From Leptonema sp964619535 (GTDB lineage: Bacteria; Spirochaetota; Leptospiria; Leptospirales; Leptonemataceae): a stretch of 64,000 bases of DNA. The translations under genes were made by a program, and so were the position numbers. The DNA lies in assembly GCA_964619535.1 (NCBI GenBank), contig CAZUEX010000001.1, positions 62,001-126,000 on the forward strand, read 5' to 3'. This document shows positions 43,530 through 52,046 of this stretch, piece after piece (the first letter of the stretch is position 1; each line of letters opens with the position of its first letter). Below the pieces are notes generated by a model that did not search any database, had not been told where the DNA came from, and worked only from the letters and a program-made list of their open reading frames with translations.

Positions 43530-44960
43530 GTGACTTCACCGATGCAGAAGAAGACCGTCTTTTTCAGTGGAATCTGTGGCTCCGGCATGAAGCCCCTGGC
43601 CCGCATAGCAGCACAGCAGGGCTACAGCGTAACCGGCACCGACCAGAACTGGAACCAGCAGGCCTCATCACTGGAAAAGCAGGGCATAACAGGCTCCGGA
43701 CAGCCTGACCCAGAAGGCGCGGCAAAGGCGGACTACTACGTCTATAGCTCGGCCATCAGCCAGGATCATCCAGAACGGCAGGCAGCGCATCAGGCAGGCA
43801 TCCCCATCCTGCATCGCATGGATCTGCTGAACATGCTTGTCAGGCAGTCTACGGTGCGCTTTGCCCTTGCCGGAACGCATGGCAAAACAAGCAGCACGTC
43901 GATGGCAGGCTGGGTTCTGTTGCAGGCAGGCCTTGATCCGACCATCATTGCCGGCGGCCATCCACTGTATCTTGAAGAAGGGTGTAGAAGCGGAGCAGGG
44001 GATGTTGCCGTCTTTGAAACCGATGAATCGGATGGCTCCTTCCTGAAAACAGAGGGAGGCTACAGGCTGATCCTGAACATCGACCGGGATCATCTGAATC
44101 ATTACGGAAGCTTTGAGGCACTGGGCAGGGCCATGCATGATTTTGCTTCGGCCTCTGATGTCGTTTTGAATGCCGGGGATGAACATCTGATGCAGGTCTG
44201 CCATAAACTGCCTGTTCTTGCCGCCTACGGCCCGCCAGAGAAGGCCACGGGCGGCAATTACGGGGCCTATTATGCCGGCAGCTTTCTCGAAGGCGATGCC
44301 CTGGCCGTCAGCCTGCTTTCTAACGGACGATCACAGCATAAAGAAGAACTGAAACAGGCCATCATTCATCTAACGTTACCCGGACGGCATTTTGCCATGA
44401 ATGCCCTCGGCGTCATTGCTCTGATCCATGCATCCATTGCAAAAGAGCCTTTGTTACAGAAACGGTTTGATCCAGAGGATCCGAAAACACTGCTTGCCCT
44501 GATAGAGATGATCAATGCCTTTCCAGGGGTGGAGCGGCGGCTGGAACGTATTGGCAGCGTGCAGGGCATTCCTGTATATGACGACTACGGACATCATCCT
44601 ACAGAGATTCGCGCCGTGATCGATGCACTGCAGCGCCGCAATGTGCGTCCTTTAAGCGTGGTCTTTCAGCCACATCGTTATACACGGACAAAGGAGCTGG
44701 CCCGGGAGTTTGCCGCTGCATTGCAGGCCGCCGAACGCGTGTATCTGCTGCCACTGTATACAGCAGGCGAATCCCCGATCGCAGGGGTATCTTCGCAGAG
44801 CATCGCCGACCATATGCAGGCAGAGATGATCGATGCCGATTCCCTCGAGAAGGCCTTTCACGAGAATCCTGCAGCCGTCCTTTTTCTTGGCGCCGGTTCC
44901 GTTTCAAGGATCGGGCGCGAATACGTGGCCCGTCATGGCAGCCTGGAGCGGGTTTTTTAA
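43530..44960 (+). CDS. murC: UDP-N-acetylmuramate-L-alanine ligase
   Basis: 476 residues from GTG 43530 (ATG 43542 is also possible). GICGSGMKPLA is the UDP-binding N-terminus, LAGTHGKTSST the ATP P-loop, and YDDYGHHPTEI and QPHRYTRT are diagnostic Mur ligase motifs. It adds L-alanine to UDP-MurNAc. Mpl is a close alternative, but the place before ftsQ-ftsA-ftsZ favours MurC. Confidence 0.9.
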   Translation: MTSPMQKKTVFFSGICGSGMKPLARIAAQQGYSVTGTDQNWNQQASSLEKQGITGSGQPDPEGAAKADYYVYSSAISQDHPERQAAHQAGIPILHRMDLLNMLVRQSTVRFALAGTHGKTSSTSMAGWVLLQAGLDPTIIAGGHPLYLEEGCRSGAGDVAVFETDESDGSFLKTEGGYRLILNIDRDHLNHYGSFEALGRAMHDFASASDVVLNAGDEHLMQVCHKLPVLAAYGPPEKATGGNYGAYYAGSFLEGDALAVSLLSNGRSQHKEELKQAIIHLTLPGRHFAMNALGVIALIHASIAKEPLLQKRFDPEDPKTLLALIEMINAFPGVERRLERIGSVQGIPVYDDYGHHPTEIRAVIDALQRRNVRPLSVVFQPHRYTRTKELAREFAAALQAAERVYLLPLYTAGESPIAGVSSQSIADHMQAEMIDADSLEKAFHENPAAVLFLGAGSVSRIGREYVARHGSLERVF

Positions 44961-45011
44961 GCGGTCTGCTTTTTTATCTTGTCAGACAGTTCCGGCAGGA
45001 CAAGAAGAGCC

Positions 45012-45557
45012 GTGCAAGCCGATCCCATTACGATGGAAGACAGGGCAGGCCCCCCGGCGAGAATCTTTCTTCTGATCGGCGGACTGCTGACCTTTCTTGG
45101 CGGCCTGTTGCTTGTTTTCGTCTCGCATTCAGAGAGCATGGCTCCACAGGAGGTCTGCCTGGGCGTGGTCACCACACCGGATGGCTGGATGGTGCTCGAT
45201 TCCAGCCTGTCACTTGTTCCCTATAAGGATGTTCAGTGTCGGCCGGGCCCGCTGTTGCGTTACGGAGAAGGAGAATTGCTCGACCGGTCGGAGTTCCGGC
45301 CTTTCCTGAACCGATGGAAGGAGGCCGTTCGCCGGTATCCAGAGCTGTCTGACCGGCTGTCCGAAATCGAGCTGCATCGAAACGGCGATGTCGTTTTCTT
45401 TGCCAGCGATGGCCGGTTGCGGATTGAGCTGGATGCCCAGGTCAGAACCTGGCCTTATACGCTTTATCCACTGCTTCTGGCAACGGAGGCAAAAGGCTGG
45501 AAACGAGGCTTTATAGATCTGAAAGATGAAGATGCATTATTGATTCAGGCCCGATAA
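45012..45557 (+). CDS. ftsQ: FtsQ-like cell division protein
   Basis: 181 residues from GTG 45012 (TTG 44979 and ATG 45033 are alternatives). One membrane helix, IFLLIGGLLTFLGGLLLVFV, then a small periplasmic domain ending FIDLKDEDALLIQ, like the last strand of FtsQ/DivIB. No POTRA domain is obvious by eye and the protein is short. The place between murC and ftsA is the main support. Confidence 0.65.
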   Translation: MQADPITMEDRAGPPARIFLLIGGLLTFLGGLLLVFVSHSESMAPQEVCLGVVTTPDGWMVLDSSLSLVPYKDVQCRPGPLLRYGEGELLDRSEFRPFLNRWKEAVRRYPELSDRLSEIELHRNGDVVFFASDGRLRIELDAQVRTWPYTLYPLLLATEAKGWKRGFIDLKDEDALLIQAR

Positions 45558-45585
45558 TAGGAATGCGGCCCGAGAGTTCTTACAT

Positions 45586-46809
45586 ATGAGACATACGATT
45601 TGTTCTGTTGATATAGGTTCGAGTTTTACCCGGGTTCTCATCGCTCAGCACGATGGTGAACAGCTCGATATCGTAGGCGTTGGCACGATCCCATCGGATG
45701 GCGTTCGGGCCGGTTCGATTCTGAACAGCGAGCATACGATCCGTGCTCTGAATCGAGCCGTGGCCGAGGCCGAGCAGATGAGCGGTCTCAGTGTACAGTC
45801 TGCCATCGTCAACATATCGGGGCGATACATCCAGGGCGAGAATTCCAGCGGCGTCGTGGCCGTTACCAACCGGGATCGCATCGTCACCGAGGCGGACGTC
45901 TTTCGCGTCGTGGAGAATGCGCGAAACCGGCGCATCCCCGCCGATCATGAGCTGCTGCACGTCCTTGCCCGCGAGTTTACCGTCGACGATCAGGAAAGCA
46001 TCCCCGACCCCGTAGGCATGTCCGGTGTGCGTCTCGAGGTGGACGTGCACCTTGTAACGGCACCGCGAACCCACCTGACCGGACTGCAACGCGTGATCAG
46101 CGGCGCAGGCGTCCATGCAGAACACGTCATCCTGTCTGGCATTGCCTCTGCCGAGGCCGTACTGAAACCCGGCGAGAAAGAGATGGGAATTGCCGTTGTT
46201 GATATTGGCGGCGGCGTATGCGATATTGCTGTTTATGTTGAAGGAGGGCTGTATCATACAGCCGTTGTGCCTCTTGGCGGAGGGCATGTTACCAATGACC
46301 TGTCTCTGGGCCTTCGTATCTCGGCTGAGGCTGCCGAGCAGCTGAAACGCAGCCATGGCCAGGCCCGCGAAAAAGATGTTGATCCAACGGAAAAGGTGGA
46401 GATCCCTTCTGTGTATGGTCGTCCACCCGCCTGGGCCTTGCAGCGTGACCTTGCCTCGATTATCGAGCCCCGCATGGCCGAGATCTTTGAGCTGGTGGAT
46501 CAGCAGATCTGTCGTGCCGTGCGAAAGAACATGCTTGGTGGCGGAATCGTGCTGACGGGCGGAGGGGCACGCCTTGCCGGTGCCGTTGATCTGGCCCGTG
46601 ACATCTTTGGCCTGCCCGTAACGCTTGCCTGGCCGCGCGAAACAGGCGGACTGTATGAGCGTGTGGCCGGTCCGGAGTTTGCCACAGGCGTTGGCATGCT
46701 TTTGTTTTCGATGCGACAGGGCGGTGGTGGTTCGCACAGCGTCAGCGCAGGATCGAAGGCAGAAAGCATATTCGGCCGTCTGAAGACATGGCTGGCCGAT
46801 AATTTCTAA
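45586..46809 (+). CDS. ftsA: Cell division protein FtsA
   Basis: 407 residues. Actin-like motifs: CSVDIGSSFTRVLI (phosphate 1), VVDIGGGVCDIAV (phosphate 2) and GGIVLTGGGARLAGAVDLA (adenosine). The 1C domain and the C-terminal amphipathic helix FGRLKTWLADNF, which anchors FtsZ to the membrane, are present. Confidence 0.96.
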   Translation: MRHTICSVDIGSSFTRVLIAQHDGEQLDIVGVGTIPSDGVRAGSILNSEHTIRALNRAVAEAEQMSGLSVQSAIVNISGRYIQGENSSGVVAVTNRDRIVTEADVFRVVENARNRRIPADHELLHVLAREFTVDDQESIPDPVGMSGVRLEVDVHLVTAPRTHLTGLQRVISGAGVHAEHVILSGIASAEAVLKPGEKEMGIAVVDIGGGVCDIAVYVEGGLYHTAVVPLGGGHVTNDLSLGLRISAEAAEQLKRSHGQAREKDVDPTEKVEIPSVYGRPPAWALQRDLASIIEPRMAEIFELVDQQICRAVRKNMLGGGIVLTGGGARLAGAVDLARDIFGLPVTLAWPRETGGLYERVAGPEFATGVGMLLFSMRQGGGGSHSVSAGSKAESIFGRLKTWLADNF

Positions 46810-46817
46810 ACAGCCGC

Positions 46818-46835
46818 GGCGTTTTACGTAACGCC
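46818..46835 (+). terminator. Weak hairpin after ftsA
   Basis: GGCGTT (46818-46823) and AACGCC (46830-46835) form a 6-bp stem with a 6-base loop, followed by TGTTTGTATTG. It may partly end ftsA transcription before ftsZ. The rest of the 212-base gap is AT-rich and may hold an ftsZ promoter near 46888-46920, but I see no strong match. Confidence 0.4.
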
Positions 46836-47021
46836 TGTTTGTATTGTGGAAGGATTTTTTTCAGAAAATTTACCCTCTTGAGGAAAAATTGTTGTACCCA
46901 TAAAATGCTGCATTAGAAAGACTGCAACGGGCTCCACATCAGGGAATGAACGGGAACGAGGCCGGTGGCTTCCATATAAAAAGAAAAAAGATAGATCCCC
47001 GTCAGGAACAGGAGCGACAGA

Positions 47022-48464
47022 ATGATACAGTTTGAAGAAGAACGCACATCCCCCACATCGATCAAGGTTGTTGGCGTGGGAGGCGGCGGCATGAATGCCG
47101 TCAACCGTATGATCGATGCCGGACTGGCAGGCGTAGAATTCATAGTCATAAATACAGATGAACAGGTCCTCCGTCTTTCACAGGCAGAAACAAAGATTGT
47201 AATCGGTCAGAAAAGCACCCGCGGAATGGGAGCAGGCGGTAATCCGGACGTTGGGCTGAAGGCGGCACGCGAAGACAGGGATCGCATATCGCAGGCCTTG
47301 AACGGAGCCGACATGGTCTTTATTACGGCAGGCATGGGCGGTGGAACCGGCACCGGAGCAGCACCCATCGTGGCCGAGATTGCAAAAGGCATGGGGATTC
47401 TCACCGTTGGCGTTGTAACCATGCCCTTCGCCGTCGAAGGAACCACCCGCAATCGCAATGCAAGCATGGGGCTGGAAGCCATACGGCAGCATGTCGATAC
47501 CCTGATCACCATCAAGAACGATCATATCTTTCGCATTATTGATAAAGCCACTCCTGTTAACGTTGCCTTTCGCCTGATCGATGACATCCTGCTCAATGCC
47601 GTTCGCGGTATCTCTGATCTCATCAACACAGCGGGACTTGTGAACGTCGACTTCGCAGACGTCAAATCCGTGATGAACCAATCCGGCGAAGCCCTGATGG
47701 GAGCAGGCGAGGGCATTGGCGAGAACCGGGTTATGGATGCCGTCAACCAGGCCATCAACAATGTGCTGCTCGATGGACTGAGCATCGAGGGAGCCACAGG
47801 CGTTCTCATCAATGTATGCGGTGGCGAAGACATGAGCATCGTAGACTGGAAGGACGTCTCCGAACTCATTACCGAAACCGTCGATGAGAATGCCAACATC
47901 ATCATCGGACTGACCATCGATCCTGCCCTGAAAGAACATATTCGCGTCACCGTCATTGCCACAGGCTTCAAGAAAAAGGCACCGAAACGCGAGCCCGTCC
48001 GTCAGGTGGAGGCTTCTCCGTTCGTGCAGCGTTCTGCCGATCCTGGATTTGCCCTGCCCGTGCCTGGTAGAGCAGAAGAGCCCGTCAGTCGCATCGTTCC
48101 GCGCACCGAGCGCATTCGCATGGATCTGAACGAAGAAGAGCCCGGAGGCGAAGAACGTCCGACCCGCGAAAGCTATCCTGCTCGTGTGGCCTATCATGAT
48201 GAAAACATCCCCGCATACGAACGCCTTTCGCGTGCACCGGCTTTAGAAAGGGATCGTGGCCTTGAAAGAGAGAGAGAAAGAGAGCGAGTAGAGCAAAGAG
48301 CAGCCGATCGCCTTGCTCATGAACGTCCCTTCTATGATCGCGGCGCCTATGAATATGAAGAGCGCGAAACCCCCGTTATACCGTTGCGTTCCGGTCGAAC
48401 CTACATCGAGCCGGATTACGATGACCTCGAAACACCGGCCTACCTGCGCCGTCGCAGCCGTTAA
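47022..48464 (+). CDS. ftsZ: Cell division protein FtsZ
   Basis: 480 residues. Tubulin signature GMGGGTGTGAAP at about 107, and the T7-loop region after LINTAGLVNVDF. A long charged linker (about 335-465), rich in Arg and Glu, leads to the C-terminal peptide DDLETPAYLRRR that docks FtsA. Ribosome-binding site AGGAG is six bases upstream. Confidence 0.97.
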   Translation: MIQFEEERTSPTSIKVVGVGGGGMNAVNRMIDAGLAGVEFIVINTDEQVLRLSQAETKIVIGQKSTRGMGAGGNPDVGLKAAREDRDRISQALNGADMVFITAGMGGGTGTGAAPIVAEIAKGMGILTVGVVTMPFAVEGTTRNRNASMGLEAIRQHVDTLITIKNDHIFRIIDKATPVNVAFRLIDDILLNAVRGISDLINTAGLVNVDFADVKSVMNQSGEALMGAGEGIGENRVMDAVNQAINNVLLDGLSIEGATGVLINVCGGEDMSIVDWKDVSELITETVDENANIIIGLTIDPALKEHIRVTVIATGFKKKAPKREPVRQVEASPFVQRSADPGFALPVPGRAEEPVSRIVPRTERIRMDLNEEEPGGEERPTRESYPARVAYHDENIPAYERLSRAPALERDRGLERERERERVEQRAADRLAHERPFYDRGAYEYEERETPVIPLRSGRTYIEPDYDDLETPAYLRRRSR

Positions 48465-48466
48465 AG

Positions 48467-48907
48467 ATGTTCTCTGCACTGTACTGGCTTGTAGCAGGCC
48501 TGGCCCTGATGGTCCTGGAGGTTGTTATTCCAGGGCTGATCGTCATTTTCTTCGGTCTGGGCGCACTGATCGTTGCCGCCCTTACCGTGTTCGGCCTGAT
48601 TCAGTCCCTTACAGCACAGCTGTTGATCTGGGTCATCACCTCCCTTCTTCTGGTGCTGCTGCTTCGCCGCCAGACAGCGAAAATCTTTCCCGCCCTTGAG
48701 AAGCGGGAAGATAGTCCCGATGACCTGGTCAATGAAACAGGCATCACCCTTGGCGTGGTGGATGGAAAAAGCGAAGCCGGACGGGTGCGGGTGCAGGGCA
48801 CGACCTGGAAGGCCCTTTCGCATACCGGTGAAACCATCGAGCCAGATACAGCCGTACGGGTGGTGCGACGCGATAACCTTACCCTTTATATCGAGCCGCT
48901 GAAATAA
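48467..48907 (+). CDS. NfeD-like membrane protein
   Basis: 146 residues. Two to three membrane helices (LYWLVAGLALMVLEVVIPGL, then LLIWVITSLLLVLLL) and a C-terminal OB-type domain (GVVDGKSEAGRVRVQGTTWKA). Such proteins partner stomatin/SPFH proteins; none is adjacent. Starts right after ftsZ. Confidence 0.85.
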   Translation: MFSALYWLVAGLALMVLEVVIPGLIVIFFGLGALIVAALTVFGLIQSLTAQLLIWVITSLLLVLLLRRQTAKIFPALEKREDSPDDLVNETGITLGVVDGKSEAGRVRVQGTTWKALSHTGETIEPDTAVRVVRRDNLTLYIEPLK

Positions 48908-48941
48908 GCCGGTTCCCGTACAGTTAAAGAGCCTGGCATGC

Positions 48942-48985
48942 ACGAAGCAGCCCTGCCTTGTTTCAGGAAGCAGGGTGCGCTTCGT
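48942..48985 (+). terminator. Long hairpin after the NfeD-like gene
   Basis: ACGAAGC pairs with GCTTCGT and, inside it, CCCTGC pairs with GCAGGG, separated by a small internal loop, with a 13-base apical loop. No T-run follows, so termination is only probable. It marks the end of the murC-ftsZ-nfeD run before the tRNA. Confidence 0.55.
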
Positions 48986-49096
48986 AGCAGATCACCGCTC
49001 TCTATTCCTGAATCGTAAGAAAATTTCAAAACGGAACGGCCCAGGACAGGAAAAGTGTTTGACCGCGCACGGCGATTCCGAACACTGTCCTTGTTC

Positions 49097-49170
49097 GGGC
49101 CAGTAGCTCAGTCGGTTAGAGCACTTCTCTGATAAGGAAGGGGTCGGAAGTTCGAGTCTTCCCTGGCCCA
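49097..49170 (+). tRNA. tRNA-Ile (anticodon GAU)
   Basis: 74 bases. Acceptor GGGCCAG/CTGGCCC, D arm GCTC/GAGC, anticodon stem CTTCT/GGAAG around loop CTGATAA (anticodon GAT), T arm GGAAG-TTCGAGT-CTTCC and discriminator A. CCA is not encoded. TTGACC at about 49060 may be its -35 box. The integrase starts 38 bases after it. Confidence 0.97.
49140..49170 (+). other. Probable prophage attachment site (tRNA-Ile 3' end)
   Basis: Tyrosine integrases with this layout recombine at tRNA 3' ends, and this one begins right after the tRNA. The core should lie in the T arm and acceptor part. The matching second copy would lie beyond the right edge; none is seen inside the window. Exact boundaries are inferred. 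Confidence 0.55.
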
Positions 49171-49208
49171 TGTCCACCGAAAAACCTCCCTGAAAATGGA
49201 GCGTTCTG

Positions 49209-50183
49209 GTGGATAAACCCCGAACAACTCCCCACTTTTTTTCCGAAAACTTCGACGCGAAAACGCCGAAAATGTCTGCGATGGAGACAGACATAAAAGC
49301 GTTCTTCTCCTCTGTACACAGGATTCAAGTTCCATCGGACAGCAAAGTCCGTATACACCTTGAGGAGATCAATGCAAGGCTCGTAAGTGGACTCAATCTG
49401 CTCGAAGCACTGCATGAACACTTCAGTGGAGAACGCTTTCGCAATCTGCGGTTTGGTTCCCCTAAAACAGTCAAATCGCAAATCCGGGGCGAACTGAAAC
49501 AACAGCTTCGGTTCATTTTCCTTGCCGATCCAGTCGCCCAATACGTTTTCGATGAGTTTTTCCGGAGCTATAACTTCCCGGCTAAGAGACGAATTGTAGG
49601 AACGTTTCTCACCATGGAAGAGTTGGGTGTCTGTATAACCCAACTCGGCCCGAGAACGGCGCTCTGGATGGAGTTCCTCTATTTCTTCGGAGGACGGGTG
49701 ACTGAAGCCTGCAATATCCGCCTTGAAGACGTTCGAGACGTGTATTTGAAGGGGCGTCGGGATCCGTCCATAGTCTCGATTCGCATTCGCGAGGGGAAGA
49801 CCGACGCTGATGCCGAAGTCCTGCTCAGCGCGGACCTCATAGCGTCGATCAAGAGGACGTTCAACGGTAAGGTGTTTCTCTTCGAAACGTCGAACGGCAG
49901 ACAGTATCGGCGTCAGGATGTCTACAATCTGATGGCCGGATCGACCGAACGATTGCTCGGTCGGCGGGTGACTCCGCACGACATGCGCCGTACCTTTGCG
50001 GATACGAACCTGGAAGAGCATCCGGAACTTGAAGACCGCATCATCACTCATGGGCGGTGGAAGGATATTGCCACCATGAAACGATCATACAAAAAGCGGC
50101 GCGGCCTGCACCCGGATCAGTTTGTGAAACCAATCCGTCCTGGCAACGTGCATCCGTACCGATCGATTCGGAGGCTTGCGTGA
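49209..50183 (+). CDS. int: Phage tyrosine recombinase/integrase
   Basis: 324 residues from GTG 49209 (ATG 49272 possible). The catalytic domain shows Arg163 (GGRVTEACNI), His257 and Arg260 (HDMRR), His281 (HGRWKDI) and the nucleophile Tyr294. It integrates and excises the prophage, here at the adjacent tRNA-Ile. Stop overlaps the next start. Confidence 0.92.
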   Translation: MDKPRTTPHFFSENFDAKTPKMSAMETDIKAFFSSVHRIQVPSDSKVRIHLEEINARLVSGLNLLEALHEHFSGERFRNLRFGSPKTVKSQIRGELKQQLRFIFLADPVAQYVFDEFFRSYNFPAKRRIVGTFLTMEELGVCITQLGPRTALWMEFLYFFGGRVTEACNIRLEDVRDVYLKGRRDPSIVSIRIREGKTDADAEVLLSADLIASIKRTFNGKVFLFETSNGRQYRRQDVYNLMAGSTERLLGRRVTPHDMRRTFADTNLEEHPELEDRIITHGRWKDIATMKRSYKKRRGLHPDQFVKPIRPGNVHPYRSIRRLA

Positions 50184-50359
50184 CCAATATCCAGAAGATG
50201 CCTGCACCATGCCCGAGATGCGGTCGCCGAGTAGCGAAAACGTACCAGAAGGGCTGGTGCAGGGATTGCCTTGAGGAACGATTCAAGACTCTGCGCCGCG
50301 TGCTCGACCGGCTCCCGGTTCGGCACGTTAAGCGCCCGGTGAAGGAGGTGGCCCCTTGA
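50180..50359 (+). CDS. Small zinc-ribbon protein
   Basis: 59 residues from GTG 50180, overlapping the integrase stop. CPRCGRRVAKT and CRDC form a four-cysteine zinc ribbon; the tail is basic. Perhaps a DNA-binding partner (excisionase-like role is only a guess). Confidence 0.65.
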   Translation: MTNIQKMPAPCPRCGRRVAKTYQKGWCRDCLEERFKTLRRVLDRLPVRHVKRPVKEVAP

Positions 50360-51126
50360 ACGACATCGAACGTAAATCAATTGAGCTCGCGGCTCAGTCC
50401 GGCGAGGCATATCCTGTCGACTTTGATCAGGCCTGGCAATGGATCGGGTACGCTCGAAAGGACTATGCCGTCGATGCTCTGAGAAGGTCGTTTGTAGAAG
50501 GCAGGGACTTTTCCGGTGAGCGCCGGAAAAGTACTGGCGGGCGGCCGAGCGAAGAGATCCGGCTGACGAAGGATTGCTTCAAGCAGTTCTGCATGCTGGC
50601 CCGCACCGAGAAGGGGCGCCAGGTCCGGCAGTATTTCATTCAGTGCGAAGAAAAACTCCAGAGCCTTGCTGCCCACGCTGTCCCAGCAAATGACGAATTG
50701 TATCTCGCTCAAGCGTTGATGGCAGCCGACCGGATCATCCAGCGTCACCGAGCGGAGATTGCTGAGATGCGGTCGGTCGTGGCGGCCCATGAAGTACTAA
50801 CGTCGGCGACAGGGGGAAAGACCCTCCGGGAATACGCTAAAATCGTTCGATCGATCGACGGCGAGCCTGTCGGGCCTCTAACAATCTTTTCCGCCCTGGA
50901 AAAGCTCAAGTACATCTATCGAAACAGTGCCGGCTACTGGACACCCTACCAGCGATGGATCGAGCAGGGGCTCTTCATCCTGCGTGACAAGCCTCGTACG
51001 CGGTCCAGTGGAACGGTAATCGACATCGTTACCCTTATCACCCCGAAAGGTGAATCCCACATTGCCCGTCATCATGTCATCATAACCGAGCATCCTTTCT
51101 TCGATGGAGGACTGGCCGGGAAATAA
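50356..51126 (+). CDS. Phage antirepressor-like protein (AntA-type N-terminus, KilAC-type C-terminus)
   Basis: 256 residues from TTG 50356, backed by a strong AAGGAGGTG site. The N-terminal domain (about 20-110) has WIGYARKDYAVDALRR and KDCFKQFCMLARTEKGRQVR, typical of AntA/Bro-like domains. The C-terminal half, GGKTLREYAKIVRSIDGEP and on, matches the KilAC/ANT DNA-binding domain. Such proteins counter a repressor or act in lytic switching. The repressor itself is not seen. Confidence 0.8.
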   Translation: MNDIERKSIELAAQSGEAYPVDFDQAWQWIGYARKDYAVDALRRSFVEGRDFSGERRKSTGGRPSEEIRLTKDCFKQFCMLARTEKGRQVRQYFIQCEEKLQSLAAHAVPANDELYLAQALMAADRIIQRHRAEIAEMRSVVAAHEVLTSATGGKTLREYAKIVRSIDGEPVGPLTIFSALEKLKYIYRNSAGYWTPYQRWIEQGLFILRDKPRTRSSGTVIDIVTLITPKGESHIARHHVIITEHPFFDGGLAGK

Positions 51127-51161
51127 TGCGCTGATGAATCTGCTAACCCCGATTCTTTCCT

Positions 51162-51182
51162 CCCGGATCATGATGATCCGGG
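51162..51182 (+). terminator. Hairpin after the antirepressor
   Basis: CCCGGATCA-TGA-TGATCCGGG, a 9-bp perfect stem with a 3-base loop, then GGATATTTTT. Likely a terminator. A second stem of related sequence is at 51248-51269. Confidence 0.65.
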
Positions 51183-51247
51183 GGATATTTTTCGGGCGGG
51201 TAAATGCGAAGGGATCATAGATCCATCATTGGAACTCCCGTGTATGG

Positions 51248-51269
51248 ACCCGGATCGATTGGTCCGGGT
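51248..51269 (+). promoter_or_regulatory. Second hairpin of related sequence before the coiled-coil gene
   Basis: ACCCGGA (51248-51254) and TCCGGGT (51263-51269) with loop TCGATTGG, then AACTTTT. It shares the CCGGATC core with the hairpin 80 bases upstream. It lies in the leader of the 51300 gene. Confidence 0.45.
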
Positions 51270-51299
51270 AACTTTTGGGACATAGAGAAGGAGACACGA

Positions 51300-51710
51300 A
51301 TGGAAGAAGATATGAAGCCGGAAGACCCGGCGCCTGCACCACAGAAGGGCAGTCGTGAAAAAAAGCAGGCCGAACAGATCAAGGCCTTGAAGGCATCACT
51401 GCGAGAATTGCAGGAGGCGGCCGCTCTGCGTACAGACGAGCTTCGAGTGGAAATGCACCGCAATGAGCGCCTCCGTGCGGAACTGGAAACCTTGCGGAAC
51501 CTGGCTGTCGTTCGCGCCTATTTCAGGGCGAGAGAGATCCAGGCGACGCTGCGCGACCCGGTGAAGCGTAAGCAAGCAGCGAAAGAGATCGGTGCCACAA
51601 TCGCAGCGTTTTTCGTCGAAGGGAGCCGCCGCCTCAGTCTGGCCGGCCGGATCTTGCTGACCGGAAGAGTGGAGGTATCCAATGCACGAAGCAAACCTGC
51701 GCATGCTTAA
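51300..51710 (+). CDS. Coiled-coil phage protein of unknown function
   Basis: 136 residues from ATG 51300 (AAGGAG site). A proline-rich start, then a heptad-like helix from about 18 to 75 (QIKALKASLRELQEAAALRT), then a basic tail. No family recognised. Overlaps the next gene by 29 bases. Confidence 0.6.
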   Translation: MEEDMKPEDPAPAPQKGSREKKQAEQIKALKASLRELQEAAALRTDELRVEMHRNERLRAELETLRNLAVVRAYFRAREIQATLRDPVKRKQAAKEIGATIAAFFVEGSRRLSLAGRILLTGRVEVSNARSKPAHA

Positions 51711-51828
51711 CCAGCAGCAAGAGCGCATCGCGTCCTTGGAACGACGCATTCTCTTCGCTTTCGTAGCGATCGGAGTGCTCTATACGGTCGCCGGCAAACT
51801 TTTCATTTTGTTCGGCAATGCGACATAA
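51682..51828 (+). CDS. Small membrane protein
   Basis: 48 residues from ATG 51682, with GGAGGTATCCA before it. A short helical start (NQQQERIASLERR) then one membrane helix (ILFAFVAIGVLYTVAGKLF). Possibly holin-like or a lysogenic membrane protein; unproved. Confidence 0.55.
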   Translation: MHEANLRMLNQQQERIASLERRILFAFVAIGVLYTVAGKLFILFGNAT

Positions 51829-51837
51829 GAGGGCGTT

Positions 51838-52044
51838 ATGCGAAAGTGGATTATCATCTTCGGAACCCTCCTTGCCTTTGGTGGGATTGGCATTCAGATC
51901 CTCAGTGCATGGCGGCAGTGTGAAGTCCTCCCGCGCCTGTGGACGGACTGCATGTCGTCGCTCGTAACGGGTGCTCTGGCCTATTATGGCGGCATCCTCA
52001 TCATAACCATCGTCGCTTTCGGGGCGACGGAGAGTAAGAGGTAG
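51838..52044 (+). CDS. Small membrane protein with two helices
   Basis: 68 residues. Helices IIIFGTLLAFGGIGIQIL and LVTGALAYYGGILIITIVAF flank a short loop with two cysteines. Ribosome-binding site AAGAGGG. Function unknown. Confidence 0.55.
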   Translation: MRKWIIIFGTLLAFGGIGIQILSAWRQCEVLPRLWTDCMSSLVTGALAYYGGILIITIVAFGATESKR

Positions 52045-52046
52045 GT

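Noticed and set aside
45580..46737. A 385-codon minus-strand frame opposite ftsA
   Set aside because: It is a shadow of FtsA, with low-complexity His/Gln-rich translation.
47178..48197. A 339-codon minus-strand frame opposite ftsZ
   Set aside because: FtsZ is certain on the other strand; this frame reflects its codon pattern.
49116..50051. A 311-codon minus-strand frame opposite the integrase
   Set aside because: It is a shadow of the integrase and overlaps the tRNA gene.
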